DNA of 64,000 bases, from contig CM075104.1 in NCBI GenBank assembly GCA_037576195.1, positions 16,260,211-16,324,210 on the forward strand, in the 5' to 3' direction. A program made the translations under genes and the position numbers. This DNA comes from Phytoseiulus persimilis (Eukaryota; Arthropoda; Arachnida; Mesostigmata; Phytoseiidae). The notes beneath the pieces are model-generated. The model was not told the origin of the DNA, did no database searches, and saw only the letters and a program-made list of their open reading frames with translations. Numbering within the stretch: position 1 is the stretch's first letter; each line of letters begins with the position of its first letter. Of the stretch, positions 1-13,902 are shown one piece after another.

Positions 1-3000
1 CCCTCGAGAAAACCCCGCGAGAGCAGCGAGTAAATGTGAAAAATCCGGATAAATGTGTTTCAAAAAGCGAGCATCTCGAGTGACCTCGTTGGCGGCTTAA
101 GTATCTGACAATCCGGGTCGGCAGATGGTTTTAAGCTGCTCGTCGAGCCTCTTCCCTCGTCCTCATATTGACTATGGATGAGCAACTGCGGGAGCGGAGT
201 CAGTGACGATGGTCGCGCGCGGGCGCGTCCCGACTTTTTTACTTTGCCTCCTCCGGGCCGCACGCACTCAACTTCTGAACATTTGATACTGGGGATCCTT
301 CGACAGAGAGGCCAAGCACGCTCCGTCCGGAACTGTCTGTTGATCCGCCCTGTGCGTATCTCCCAGCCTCACGGGAAATCAGCTGTCGAGAGCATCTCGG
401 AGATCCAAACTTTCAATGTCATCAGTATACGGTATGTGTTAACCGACTTCGAGCGCGCGATGGCTGAATCGCATCGCACATCTTGTCAGACGGTTCCCAT
501 CGCCGTACCGAAAATCTGAGGTGCAAATAGCCGTGACCGTCATTCCCAACCGTAACCGCGAGCTGAGTTGTCTCGGATCCGATAGTTCCTCAATTCTCTC
601 TCTGCAGGTATGTGGGTCTTGGGTATTATTCTCTTTGCGTTCCCAATGACAATAATAATTCGGGCTGTTCATCTCAGTACAGATCCTCAAAGCTTCCGAC
701 AAATATGAGCTCCACCGCTGATGTTCTGCACAGCGCACGAGTATCGACGTGCAGGAATCGCGAAAAGAAAACTCCGAGCGGGCCTCTCATCTGCTTCAGA
801 TCTGCGAAGAAATTCTTCAATGGATTGAGAAAGGCTTGAAACTCCCACAACGATTCACTACAAAAGAAAGTAAGTGGACCTGCAAAGACATGTATGTATC
901 AAACAAGCATGTCGCGTTTTTCATCCCTTGCGCTTAGGCCGAGCGTGCGCCATCTTCTAAGGAAGCCTCAACTCTCTCGGAGAATGTGAGCTCTTCCTAC
1001 GTTTCCATCGTCTGAGGTCCGCACTCAGAAGCCGTTACGATCCCGCGCAAAACTGGCACCTGGCAGTGTCTCCGGTAAGCCGAACTGGTATCCACTGAGT
1101 TCTAGAGCGTCACAGGGAAAGATGTCGCGAAACGAAAATCCAGGGTTCTTGACGGTACGTTGGTGCACGGTACTTGACCTCAGATTGATCAGGGCCCGCG
1201 ATCAGGACCATTAAAAGGAGATTTTGGGAGCGCGATACATTAATATTCCATTCACAGCTTTCTGCAGCTCCAGAGCCTCTTCCGCGACCTTCGCGATCGA
1301 TCTGTTCACTGGAGATGATGCGGTGTCAGCCTATTGGAAATGTGATAGTTTCCGTGTCCATGGATCTACACTTAAGATTCCTCGAATGGCTTGGGAAGCC
1401 TCCTGATCTGAGGCTTTGGCTTGTCACCCTGCTGTCAGCAAGGGTCTGGTCCGTTCTCCCGAGCCGAACGTTCCGCTGGTGCTGCTCAAACAGGAAGCTC
1501 CCCGTTGAGGCAATCTCTTAAATTCATTCATCGACGACTCGCTCCGAAGCCTCTTTCACGATTTGTTCTGATGCCGAAACCCCTGCTCGATAGGTTTCCA
1601 ATTTCCAAACAGCGCCTCGAGAGCTATTTCTCCGACAACGAAGCCGTGGCAGTCTTCGCTATGCCGAGGGAAACCCCTTCCGCCTCAACTTTTCAATCTG
1701 CTTCGTTCCTTGCCATCGGTAGCGACGCCATCGGTTCTCACAGAGCACATTCTGCGGGTTCGGAGCGGAACCTCTCTCTCACAGCTCGAAAAACTGCCCG
1801 AGTTACCTTAAGTTCCGATGACGACGAAGCATCGTACGCGTCAGCGACATGGCGGTAGCCGAATGTTGAATGTAGGAACTTGGGAAAAATTCAGCGAAGT
1901 TGCTGCGGAGCGCCTCCAGTTTGCAGGTAACGAATTTGAGTGATGGGAATCCGCTGGAAGAGTGACGAATCATCCGAATTCGATGCCGGCGTCGTTCGTG
2001 CGAACAACGACAGAGGCGAACGAAGCCGACGAGCCCTACTCTCTCACCAACTCTCTGTCTTTCAGCCGTTATTAAGATGAATAGATGGACAGACGAACTC
2101 TTGCTAGTTGTTATCGTCTTCTTATTTTTCGTTGTCGTCGCAACGGAACCAACCACGCCCTTCATCCCATTCGCTTGTTGTTCGCCCATGTTCCCGGCTC
2201 GGTTGCCGCTCGTTCGCGGAGTCTAATGCAATCTAGCCACGAAAGCATCTGTCATCAATGAAGTATGGGCCCACATTTCCGTACTGACCGAATATTTCAA
2301 GAGAGTAATCTGATTTTTGAGACAGAGAGTTGTTCAAAATTCCGCAGCAAGGACGCTCGCATGAACACAACTCTTCGAATGCTCGACAGGGATTCTGAAA
2401 GTACACGAAGACATTCGGAGGGTTCCCGAACGGGTCGAGCAGTAAACACAGAAGACCCTCAAGAGTATCAGGACTCTGTGTTGAGAATCACCGGAAGGCA
2501 CCGCAGTCGGAACGCAGTTGGGGTAGGGATGAGGACTTCCGGGTGAAGACTATGGCGACCGCGATAGGTTGTCCTGGTGTCAGAGGAAGGAGGTCACAGG
2601 ACCCCAACTGCATTCAGAAACAGTGGTCCTCCGGAAAACGTCACTCCCGAGTCATCCATGAGTGAAGTTATATGATTCCAGTTACCAATGATCCGTGCGA
2701 GACAGTGGCGCACTCAGTATCAGGCTTGCGAGGCCATAGCCGCCTGCCAAGACTCGAGACTCATACTATCCAAGTCGAAATTTTGAGTTGGTTTCGCGAT
2801 ATCTATGGCGTTCAGATGCACTTCAGATGGCTCTCCTTGTCTTGATGCAGATCTCGGACGGGAATCCAAGTTACTGATCCAAACTATCATACATGAAGCC
2901 AGCGGAGACCCGTGCGACCGAGTCAGTCTCGTGCGTTCGAATATCAATAGCAGACGGTAAATCGAGACCCTTGTAGCCGCGAATCGGCGAAAAGTGAGGG

Positions 3001-5222
3001 ACTTGGTATCAAGGGGGCAAAATCTCGCTGAATCCTCTACGTTCTTGGCGCTGACAAGCTGCGAAGTAATAGGCATTGAATATGCGCGAAGGCCTATCAA
3101 AGTAGGCTACCGTTCCCGCGGCAGCCAGACCGAGTACAGCCATCGACTCGCTCATCACCTGATGCTCGGAAAATATCGTCGCCGTCGTCTTACCAATGAC
3201 AATTTCGCCGACGAAGGAGCGTTCAGTGGACCACGCTTGTTGACCATATTATTTTGCTCGGGTGTGATTAGGGCCTGGAGTTAGTTCTCAGAATTATTCC
3301 CTCAATAACCTGGGTTTGATCGGTTACAATGAGGCTATAATTCCGAAGAGCACATGAACATCGATGCACTAGTTGTGACCGATGATAGGCTGATTGGCTC
3401 GACCTCGAGGCGCATGCACCTGGACGTTATTGCCACCGCTCGTGAAGTTCTTCACATTTTTGTTTACAGTTTAGGAAGGTTAGATCCGGTATTTTGGAAT
3501 GAACCATAAAATCATCTGGAAGCACAGGGACTTGACCTCAGACAAAATGAATGGTAGGGTTCTAGCAACTCATCCATTTTTGGTTATATTAGGTCATATG
3601 AGAATTATTAGATTACTCCTCCGACGCCCTCGAGAAATAGAGAAAGAAGTTGGCCCAGAGAACTAGTTTTTCGAAGATAGGATGAGGTACATTCGGGAAG
3701 TACCCTGATCCGCTGGGCGGCAGTCTTTCTCAATTTTCTGGTGGTCTGACATCGACCGATCTGCATTCCAGGAGGTCCCTGGCCTTCCTTAGCCGTCACA
3801 GATAATCTCCCGAACGGAGGAAGACAACGCTTTATCTCGTGGTGCGCAAGCAGATATCCCTCCCGTCTCGGATTGGGTGACCTCAGCGAGAGCCCGGCCA
3901 CAGTTCAGAGGAGAGTGGACTCTCCCACTTTCACTCAAGTCGACACAATGCGGGACGGACGCTGACAATCAAACGATTCTTGTTTGCACCCGCCCTGCGC
4001 GGTGATATCGTTTGAATAAGCTCAGAATTCCTAATTCAGATCCGCCGCATGCAGGCAGGATGCCCTGTGGACTCCAAATCGAACAGGCGATGACTGCTCA
4101 GAGGTGTCACGATTGAAACATCTTGTGAAGCCAGTCAACACAGAGTTCGCGACCCATATCCCTACGGAATCTGTCCGCTTCGCAGGCAGTCAGCCCGACC
4201 CACCGCCGTGTCTCTCTCATTCTCCGGTAGCCGTGAACTCCTCTCGGCTTAGACCAGTTGGTGATTCCAGATGGAGGCGTCTGCTCCGACGGGTAATGCC
4301 AGCCTCCGATGGAAAATCAAGGAACGACAATGCAGCTTCACTTTTGGAGGAGACAGACGCGGCTGCCGCCGCTTTTGAAACCCCCCGCTCGTAGTATCCC
4401 AGCCATGTGTGCAATCGCCCTGTGCCTTTGCTAGTCAATCAGTTTGTCAGAGAGCTCTGGGAGGAGTTCCATCATTGGCCTGAACTTCCCCGAGGGCAAA
4501 ACGACTCTAATTAGTAGCAGCAGAGGGAGAACGGCAGATAGCAAGCACAAAGCGAAGACAAAGGCAAACTCAAAGGAAATCACAAGACATTGTTACCACC
4601 AGATACCAACAACACAACACAATACACTCAGCGACCGGGTGTATCGGGACTTCTTTCGTGGTACTATTCTGTTCCGATCGCGACGACGTGGTTTGGTCTC
4701 AGGGGGTGAGATTCAGCGCTCGTAACTTCTGTTAGAATCGTTCGTTAGAATCAGTTCGCGCGGAGACCCCGAGCGAGCGGTGGATGCAAGGCCTTGGGGC
4801 GACAGGGTGCGACAAGAATGAATCGGAGACGATCTATTGCAGTTCGTTTTGCACAGGGGTCGGGGCCGGTACTCCTCAGACACAGTGCGCGTGTTACGCA
4901 ATCGGTCTGATTCCCGCTGGTGACGAGAGTTCATTTGGATATCCGAATTATGTCGATTCGAAATGGTCTCTCGCTTTCCCCTGGTTCCTTGAGCGCATTC
5001 GCGACAAGCTCTAGAGAACGAAATCCCCACTAACAAGGGAAAAGGTCAAAAAACATGAAGTTGGGATCATTCCATTCTTCTGCTCGCAGGATAGGCCGTT
5101 GTGGGATTGGAAGTTGCTGAAACACAGGGATCATTTCCGTGGCCTCCGTGTTTTGAGCTGCATTTCGGTCAAATTTTCCATTCGATCGGAAGCTCTCGAA
5201 GGGGCGCATCTCCTCGCATTTT
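1..5222. other. Intergenic DNA, nothing recognised
   Basis: No frame here stands out from its overlapping neighbours. I see no known domain, RNA gene, long repeat or terminal inverted repeat. Confidence 0.6.
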
Positions 5223-6222
5223 GATTTTTAACAATCAGATCAGTTTGCGTTCCCCAGAGCTCGTCGAAGTTTTCCTCAATTCGATCCATGGCCCTCGAAA
5301 GAACCGACCAGGAAATCGCCGATTCTCATCCGATTTCGGAAAATAGAAAACGGAAAGATCCCTCTAGATCCAACGTACAAAGCGCTTGCAATAACTTGCA
5401 AGATCGGTCGCGAATCGGAGAGAGGGTATTCAATACGAAGTACCCCTAAATTCAGCCCTCTAGACCCTGCCGACCCCTCCCGTGAAGAACCGCCTGTAAC
5501 TCCTCAGGAAAGCCGATTTCGGAAATTTCACCGATAGCAGAAGCTTCCTATTTCGAGCCAAACGACCCGGAAACGGAGTAACCGGCTCTTTTCGATGATT
5601 TTTCTTTCGCCTCAAAAGTCACTGGGCGCCCATCTCATGCCCCGCCTGAAACCACGCCGACAACTCGGCTTCCGTAGCAGACTGAAGGAAGTCATCGCGG
5701 TGAACGGCTCCTGGTTCAAAAGAAAAACTCGCGGGATCGCTCGCGACTCTTCCGGACTGACATTCGTCGAATCCGTCATGACCCCTGCCGAGTTGTCGGC
5801 GAGTTTTCAGACAGGGATATGAGGATAAGCTATCGGATCGACCCGGTTACTTCGGTTTCGGGTAGTTGGCTCGGAATAAGAAACTTCTGCCATCAGGGAA
5901 ATTTCCGAAAACGCTTCCCTGAGGAGTTAGGGGCGGTTCCCCACTGGAGAGGTCGGCAGGGGGTCTGGAGGGCTCAATTTAGGCATATCACGTGTTGAAT
6001 ACCCTTCCTCTGATTCGCAACCAATCTGCGCGTTCTCGCGAGCGTTCTGTAGGTGGGATCGAGAGGAAGCTTTCCGTTTTTCCGGAATTTCGCCGCTGGT
6101 TTCCGAAATCGGTTGGGAATCGGCGATTTCCTGGTCGGTTCTTCAAGGGACCATGGATTGGATTGAGGAAAACTCCGATGAGCTCCGGAAAACGCAACAC
6201 TGATCTGATTTTTAAAAAATAA
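5223..6222. mobile_element. Foldback/MITE-like inverted repeat, about 1.0 kb
   Basis: The left arm (about 5,223-5,596) pairs with the reverse complement of the right arm (about 5,829-6,222), with numerous mismatches, around a loop of about 230 bp. The same peptide pattern (FLNxIHGPxKNRPGNRRF) can be read from both arms on opposite strands, which is simply the mirror effect. The divergence between arms suggests an old copy. Its ends do not carry the AAGGGTCTCG terminus of the elements at 52 and 56 kb, so it is probably a different family. Confidence 0.8.
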
Positions 6223-6310
6223 GGGAGTAAAAAATGAAAAGTGAGAAATGATTATAATAATTCGCTAAGGTATCGCTACCACAGCTGACTTACTGAATGG
6301 AGCAATCGCC

Positions 6311-6760
6311 ATGCCTAGAACACGAAAACCTCATCAAAATCAGGCCAATGTGGAATATAAACCGCGAAGCACTCAGAACGAGGGCACAGGATTAACTAGA
6401 TTTCATATGAAGACGAAGTATGGAGTCCAGATCCTCATTGACTGCCTACAGTTCAAAGAGACTAGAGGTCTTGAGACTAAAAAGTACGATGATTCGCAGA
6501 GAAGTCGTCTTTTGCTGGAATACTTGACACTCAAAGCCGAAAAAACTCCCATGATCCTCCCATAGATATGGAATGCGCTCAATGCGGAGCCTCGGAAACC
6601 GACAAACACGTCAATCTGGAATGCGAGAGAGTAGGGTACTCCCAGACGGAACTCCCGTCTAGACCAGGACTTCACCCTGTTTCAGACTCGAAGAACCTGA
6701 GAAGGAAATCCTTGGGCGATGGGAAAACAATGAGATGTGAACTGTGAACGCAAAACAATT
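6311..6760 (+). pseudogene. Decayed non-LTR retrotransposon fragment (C-terminal zinc knuckle)
   Basis: An 84-residue frame (6,311-6,565) rich in Lys and Arg ends at a TAG. Immediately after, in another frame at 6,568-6,624, comes MECAQCGASETDKHVNLEC, which has the Cys-x2-Cys-Gly-Ala-x-Glu...His...Cys form of the knuckle found after reverse transcriptase or RNase H in LINE-like elements. The frame change and the missing upstream domains mark it as a relic. The assignment rests on this one motif. Confidence 0.45.
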
Positions 6761-9700
6761 CCCCCCTGAGATGAACAAAAACATGTGAGACAGGATGGAT
6801 CCGAATCCAATTTCAAACGCAACCGAAGTTCAAAGCAGAACTCTATGTGGCGGCTGGAATTACAAACGAGCGTCCTGGCGCTTGATTTTTCTCTCCTCAA
6901 AACCTCATGGTGCAATTCACGAGGTTTCCCGCATAGTATGAAGCTAGATCATGCATCAGAAGCTTTTTTCCAGCAGAATCTCCATTTCCGCAACACGATT
7001 TGTAGAGAGATAGGCTGTCACTTCTGCCGGGAGGTTCCAGGACCGAAAAATTCGAGCGTTAATGCCCCTCAAATCTGAGTTGCCCGCATATCGAGAAGAA
7101 TGCTTTCATTTCTTCATAGCAGGCCAACATAGTGGAGATTCCTTAGGTGGAATAAGTTGACCGAGTACCTAGCTGCGGCGACGGGCGTTCCGAATGGCAA
7201 AATGTGGAACGAGAGAGCAATTCTTGTATCGGGTACTGATTCTGCATAATCCTGGCCGAGTCTGTGATTTCAGTGCTACCATGGTATTATCTATCGTAGT
7301 CCGCAACAGGAGCAGAACAAAAATAGATTTCCTTCAATAAGCTCGGAGAGAACCGAGGTCCGGGTGGCTAACGGACGGATGCTCTCAAATTTGCTTCGCC
7401 ATCTACAAAGTGTCTGAAGAAGCTTGTGACTCCCGGAGATATCGCCATTCCACCGCCAACCGCAGCTCAAAGCTGCCTTGACGCTGAGTTAGAATACAGC
7501 CAATACTCCCCTACCCGGGACCTCGAGACGCTCTTGACTCTCGAACCGTCGCCCGATCACGACTCCAACCGGATCGAGCTCGGGGTCTCAATCCTTTCAG
7601 CATGGTCTCAGAATTTCCTCTAGAACTGAGAAATTCGTTGAAAACTGATAACCCACGGAGCTTCCGTATTGCCCAGTCATGATCAGAAACTATTCCGAGG
7701 TCACGCGGTGTGTCCGAGTTTACGGAAGTGGGGGAATCGCTAGTTTCTAGTCTCCGCCGAACGAATTCGAGTTCGCGTGATTCCTGACCCTGCAGGCGGC
7801 GCGGAACGGGTCGGAGAGATCTTGGGAATTCCATCAGCGAACTTTGATTCTACGTTAGCTGCAAGGCCGCGAAAGCTTTCCCTAATGTTCTCCAATTCGA
7901 AAACAGTCTGATCTCCAGAGTCGTCGTCCATAACCTCCGTGGCCAAGGGTTGTCGCTCGTTCTTACAAGCCGTCGATTTCGTTCGAGTATCTCAGAACAC
8001 AAAGATGAGCATGCGGATTGTATACTACGGAGTGAGCACCTGCACGCGCTACCGTGTCTCGTTCTCTTGTGAGCCCTCCTGTTTTTAGTCTGCCCCAGTT
8101 CTCGAAACAGATCACGGCTCCGATGGGTGGGCTGGGAAAGAGATCTGACTTTGGGTCCTCGATGAATATTACCGAAACCAGGCGATGAAAATTACGAATT
8201 GGCGAGACTTGACAGTTTGGCGAGCCGGGAATCGGCTGTTCGCCGGAAGTCTCCCAGGAAGAATTGAGAGCCTTGCTCTGACACACTCGGAATCCTGCAT
8301 GGATGGAGGCTACTGTGTGCGCTGTTCTTGTTGTCGTGTTTCCCCTCCTTGTTTAATGTTCGGAAAGCACGCAATACCTGTATCAGAGGAAGGAAGGAGT
8401 CCACGAAAGAGAGATACGATACCTCAAATAGTTCTGGCTCGGCGGTTATTTATTTGAAGCTTGGTTCCGCTTTAGAGATGGTCTCGAACGCATCCGAACA
8501 GACATCATAGGCATTGTGTCATAAGCTTGAGACCCTCGAAATTCCTTGCCATGATCCACATTGTTACCCTCAATAATTGTTCAGAGTAATGAGCCTTAAA
8601 TGATTTTGCGCGCCGACGAGGAGGGTGAAACGTTCCGCACAGGAAATAAGAGGAATCCTCCACCCTCAGTTCTGCTTGTTTGCCGACAGCCAGAATCGCT
8701 CGCGTCAGGAGGCCCGGTGCATGAACTTGGGGTGGAATTACAGTGTGGAACACGGAAAACTTGGTCAAGAGGATGATCTGATGCTCATATTGAAGGAAGT
8801 ACACGGAAACCTACAGCTCACGTGAGGATTGTCTCCTCCATGTCCATGTCGACATCCGACTCCAGATCCACGGCTTGCAGCGATCCTACAATAGAGAGAA
8901 ACTTGTCACAGCTACCGCGGGCGATCCGAAATTTACGCTGACTGAGCCCAGCGCAAACATTCGCTCAATGTACTCGTCAAGATATTGAATCGGGAAGTAT
9001 GGAGAGGACTCTCGCTCATTCCGACGGACGTTGCTATTTCAATACAGAGTGCTGATTGTTCAGGCGCGTCTGCGAGCCTCTTCCCTCACAATGAATCGCA
9101 GTCTGCTCAGAATTTCTCACGGGCATGTACGGGCAAGAGCAGGTGACCGCAGACAGGTCCTAGCCGTTTCCTGCATCAATCCAGAAAACATTCTCGCGTA
9201 GTAGCCCGTAAGCTGAAAAAGAGCTTGGAATAGTGACGGACGAAGGAGAGCTGGTGCGAATCAGAGGCGATTCGTATCGCGTCGAGCAGTCGGCTGGATC
9301 GATTACCTTTATCGGTTGTGGGAAAGAGGAACAGTCCGGAGTTGGAGTGAGTTTCGCTCAGAGTTTTTTTTCTTTTTCGACTCCCTCCGATGGAAGTTCG
9401 GGTTTTCAGCTAAACTCTGTTTCTCGTTTGCGGGCCTTTCGCTATCGCTCCGCTGCCGCGGTACATTGCGATAGCCTTTACTTGCTCTGATCCAGCCCTT
9501 AGTCTGCGATGCTCCGTTCCCCGAGGACTCCGTTATGATTTATAGTCGGGCATTAGCTCTTCAGCTCGGAGCAGGCTCCACAGGCCAGTCATCGAATTTC
9601 GATTGAAGGACGTCCTCGGCTGCGTGGCTAGGGACCGCCCGCCGTCCGAACGATCACACCTTCAGAAACAGTCAAATGACAAAACCACTGGATCTGCCCC

Positions 9701-11771
9701 CGCTTTTTTCGCTTCGCTGTGAGTGGCGGGGCCCGGAGCTCAGCCCTAAGTGCCAACGCGTCCGGAAAATTCATACGGCTGTCATTCGTCAGAGATTTGC
9801 TTTGGGAACGCCTGTGCGGAATGGAACTGACGGCCGAGGGTTTCTCACAGAGACACAAAATCCAATAGAGGACCATTGAGCAACCATTACTGAAATTTCA
9901 TTCAATTTCCGCACTCCCGCTTCATTCCACTTCCGACAGCACCGTGAATGGTGCTCCCCCAGCCAAGAGTCTCGGCTGGGGTTTCGGCAGTGTTTCGATA
10001 CCCGAGAGCTCTTCGCCTGCGGCGATGGGAGAGTGGGAGTTGGAATTCCTGCGGATTATTCCTCGATGGAAGTCTTCCCCTCGTCGAAGCGCGGGAGGTG
10101 ATTCTCGAGTGCCCAGGAACAATGACGTTATAAGAAATTCGCCCTCTGGAAATGACGAAATTCAGCAGCGCCCTGCTGTCCCGTTCAGCTTCTCCAAACA
10201 GAACCCTAAGTCAGAACTACATTCCGTCCAGTAGGCGCAAACCATCTGGGGCGTGTCACAAATGCGTGAGTTTTATCGATGCGCCATTTAAGGTGGTGCG
10301 GCCAATCGGGAGAGTTAGCAATCGGAAAAGGATGCTTCTGACGCTTCGGCGGAGCCTGCTACAGCTGCAACTGAGGGTTCCTTTGCTCGAAGTAACGCCA
10401 TCCTCTATCGCGCACAGTGAGGTTGAGTTTTTATGAAGTATGTGTACTTAGTGTTCTGAAGTAAAAACCGAACTCCTCTCGGATGCCACGTCGACGCCAT
10501 CATGGCCACCGCTATCCATTCCATTGCCTCGGACGACTGGCTCTTTGGCTAGTTGGATCTCGGTCGCATTTTTGGGTTGCTTACCACCACTGTCCTATCT
10601 GGCCGTCTTGGTGGTCCCCTTCTAAGTCACGGGAGTTCTCGTTGCTTGCAGGTGGAGGAGCAGGTGGAAGTGTGGCGGACACGGGGAGCGAGGTATTTGG
10701 CAAACACACAGGACACAGAGTTGACAAGTGGAACATTTTATTACAGGTCCCTCGCCGACCATTCTTTCCTAATCTGCCTAATGGCCTGCGGTCTCTTTGA
10801 AAACGGAACTCTCCGTACCGCTTACCGCTGCCATCCTAGTCACTCAGGCTGGAGTGTTCGCCTCGTATTATTAAAGGTTTCGAAGCTGAACGATGGGAGC
10901 GAGCGCAGCCAAATCGCACCAAGCGAGCAAATCCAGTCGTACTCTGTTCGTACTCAATGGCGATGCTCAATCGCCGGAGCAGACACATGACCGGACATTG
11001 TAAATCCAGAGACTCCCGTTAAGCTTGAGAGGGAGGGGGAGTGTCCGAGTTTTTCGAGTATCTTCGGAAGAGCTCATGGGAAACCTGCATTAGGCCTATC
11101 GAAAGTCTCCTCCCTGGTGGCGTTCGGCTATAAGTTTCGAATGTGAGTCTCGTAGGCGAAGATTGCTTGCCGTCTGCTTCAAACCCATAGTCGCAGCGCT
11201 CATCCGAAGTTCAAGACAGGGGAGCAGCTCGCGCACAGAGCATCGCTACTTTCTCTCCAAGAAAGTATTGAATTTTATGAGTAGCAAACGGCCGACGCGA
11301 GTGCGAGGATGCCGTAGAAATCATCATGCTTGGAGAAGGAGTGCGACCAGTGGGTTCGAGAATCAGGCGACAGGCCGCTCACTCAAACCGCTCGACCGCT
11401 TTCTCGCTTGAGAACTCGGAACAGCCGCCACATGGATGCGAGAAATACCTTCGCATGTCCAAGCGAAGGACCTGAGGAACCATCCGATTCAATTCGATTG
11501 AGCTCGAGTTCGGAGCGGAGCATCCACGCACTGTAGCAAGAGCTTAGCATCATCTGCGATAAGAAGACGCTGGTCAAAAATCAGGACTGAACTCTCTCGT
11601 TAAGCGTCGACATCATCGAGTTCATTTCGCGCGTTCATCTCTTCTCACAGTCAATACCATGGGTGTGCGAAACTTTCTATTACGGGCATACCAAAGTATA
11701 TCCGCAGCCAGCTCCTATGTCAGGCCTCCACAGCACCTGCGAACGAATGAAGGAACAAACTTCTAAGACCT
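6761..11771. other. Intergenic DNA, nothing recognised
   Basis: Only short overlapping frames on both strands. No splice-consistent gene, RNA gene or sizeable repeat could be seen. Confidence 0.6.
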
Positions 11772-12315
11772 TCAAGGCTTAGCAGCCGCAGCGAACGACT
11801 TTCTCGTCTCGAACGCACATGCACGCCAGTTAGCAAAGAAACGCTCGATAAAGAGATTCTCCTGGAGGAAAGAGAATAACGCACCACAGGAGACTCCGGT
11901 CGATAAGCTGCTTTCCGAACTCGCATTGGTGTCCGCATCAATTTGAAAAGGCATGCAGGCTTCCCTCTCCTGGCTCTCCTCCGGGAAATTCCTCCAGCAG
12001 GAACTCTGATTTTGTCTGTCGCTCGCGAACTCACCAAGCGTCGAGAAACGCTCCTCTGACTCGTACATCCTCCTCTAAGGTTTCCGCTCAGGTTATATCC
12101 AGAACATCACCGCTTTCAAATGTCCCTTCGAGATATTTCTCAGCCATGACTCGGCGAGCTTTTGATACAGCAGTGAAGAGCTCACTCACAAGTTGAGATC
12201 CAAAATTTCCGAAAATTTCTTTTGGAATGAGTCGGTTCAAATTTGGCCGGCCAGCCAAGACAAATTGAAGGAACGGACGTGCTCTCTCGATCAACGATTT
12301 CAAGTCAGTCTTCTT
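11772..12315 (-). CDS. Possible two-exon coding segment, unrecognised protein
   Basis: Exon A (12,315-12,190) is flanked by a TTCCCAG acceptor and a CTT/GTGAGT donor and encodes 42 residues (including FLQFVLAGRPNLNRLIPKEI). Exon B (12,074-11,772) follows a TTAG acceptor and encodes about 100 residues to a stop. Both junctions are phase 0, and the intron is 115 bp, the size seen in the receptor gene. An open stretch of about 59 codons just upstream (about 12,400-12,577) could be an earlier exon, but I found no phase-matching donor for it. No domain is recognised and chance is a real alternative. Confidence 0.3.
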
Positions 12316-13515
12316 CTGGGAACCGGGTCTTTACTCCCCTCGACGATTCTCAATATATCTCTTCGTTCCTACCCGTCTACTTCTTTCAACCATATGAGTC
12401 TAATGTATCGACGGAGCGAGACTTAATGGTAGCGGCTAGCCTATTAGTGGAGAGGCTCAAACGAATTGTGTGGAAGCTCTCTTTGTCCCGCTTCGAAATA
12501 GAGCACTTGCTTTTCGCTATTGCTTGGTGCTGTCGCTCAAAGGCTAAACAAAATCTTTGCTCTTTTCCCTCTCAATGGCTCCCGTCGTTCCCTGGGTCTC
12601 AGAAGAGTTCATTCCGGCTCTTCTCTCGGCTCAGGTAACTTTTCCGTTGAAACGCCCCTGATGACCTCCACAAACTTCCCCAATAAGCTCGAGGATGGTA
12701 CGAAAAAATTCTGCGCTCGCATGAGGTATCCACTCGAGTCATAATCGTGCCAGCAGGGGCATTCATTGGGTCAGACTCTCTTATCACATCGTAGCGATTC
12801 CCCGATTTGCTCATCAGGTCCAAACTCCGAGAGAGGAGGATCGTTTAATTGGCTCCACGTTAAGGGAAAGAAACGATCGCGCACTTCTCCAGCAGAGACG
12901 TAATTACTTTTCGCAGGAAAAGGAGGAGTATTCGAAGCAAACGGACCAGCAAACAGCGAGGCAAGAAGCAAGCGATTCAAATCGCTGAGGAGAATTTCAC
13001 GCCGGGTTAAGCCATGCAGCAAATCGAACCTGGAGCAAAGCCATCATCATCACCATCATTTGGGATGCTTCATCCTGGAGTAATCCCATCCCTCTCTCCT
13101 CGCTCTGGTGCGGATCCTTCGAAGGCCCCAACGAAATGATTCCGTGACGATTCCGTGCTCAGGAGTCCGTTTCAACTTGCTCTCAAACCCCCTCCCATGG
13201 ATTTTCTGCGACATATCGTATCATTCTCTGAACTCATTTCAGATAGGCTTTCAGCGAAAATGCGCTCAGTAGGCCCCGTTGCGTGTCCGGGTCCGGTTCC
13301 AATGAAAAGTCAGGTAGAAGGCGAGCAGCGTTCGGTGGATAGGAGAGAGAGAGAGGAAAAAAGGACGACCCTTGGGTAGCACAACGGCCTCGCTTTGTTC
13401 ATTCAAGCGAGAAATTGGTCGTGCGAATGGACCAGGAGTCCGAGGGGGTCAGTCCGGATGAATCCTTTTGGAAACTTGGCATTTTCTCTTGCTGCTGCTT
13501 CGCTGGCGCTTGAAA

Positions 13516-13902
13516 TTAAGTTTTCTGATTGAGTCTGTCCCAATCAAAAGTCGTTGACAACGTCGACAGATGTGCCTCTTGCTGGAAGTCTGCCTTTCCA
13601 GGATATCGAGTGGGGTTCTCGTCATGCCCCGAATCGATTCGACCGTATGATAAGTTTCTCAGAGCTTCAGAGGACTCTTCCCTCGAGGCAGCAGGTCTTC
13701 GCTCTGATTCGCTGAGGGTTTTCTTGGGATAATTCGGTGCCCGCATTTGAACAGGTGGTGTATGTCGAGGCATTCCTTCAAGGAACATGCTCGGTAGCGT
13801 TTTCGTCGCATTGGAAAATTTCACCTCCATGAGCAGGCATGGGTGAAATTGGCCAACGCAGCGAACTCCGAGAGTTGCTGAGAGAACTTTTGAGACAACC
13901 AA
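13516..13902 (-). CDS. Possible coding exon, unrecognised
   Basis: A 128-codon frame ending in TAA has amino-acid usage that reads like protein: mixed polar and hydrophobic residues with few low-complexity runs, including LEGMPRHTPPVQMRAPNYPK. The frame opens without a convincing start; a CTTTCAG acceptor lies about 20 bp beyond its 5' edge but in a different phase. Frames of this length arise by chance about a dozen times in a window this size, so support is weak. Confidence 0.2.
   Translation of the reverse strand: MVVSKVLSATLGVRCVGQFHPCLLMEVKFSNATKTLPSMFLEGMPRHTPPVQMRAPNYPKKTLSESERRPAASREESSEALRNLSYGRIDSGHDENPTRYPGKADFQQEAHLSTLSTTFDWDRLNQKT

Noticed and set aside
13045-13062. Short ATC/CAT trinucleotide run
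   Set aside because: Too short and interrupted to list as a microsatellite.
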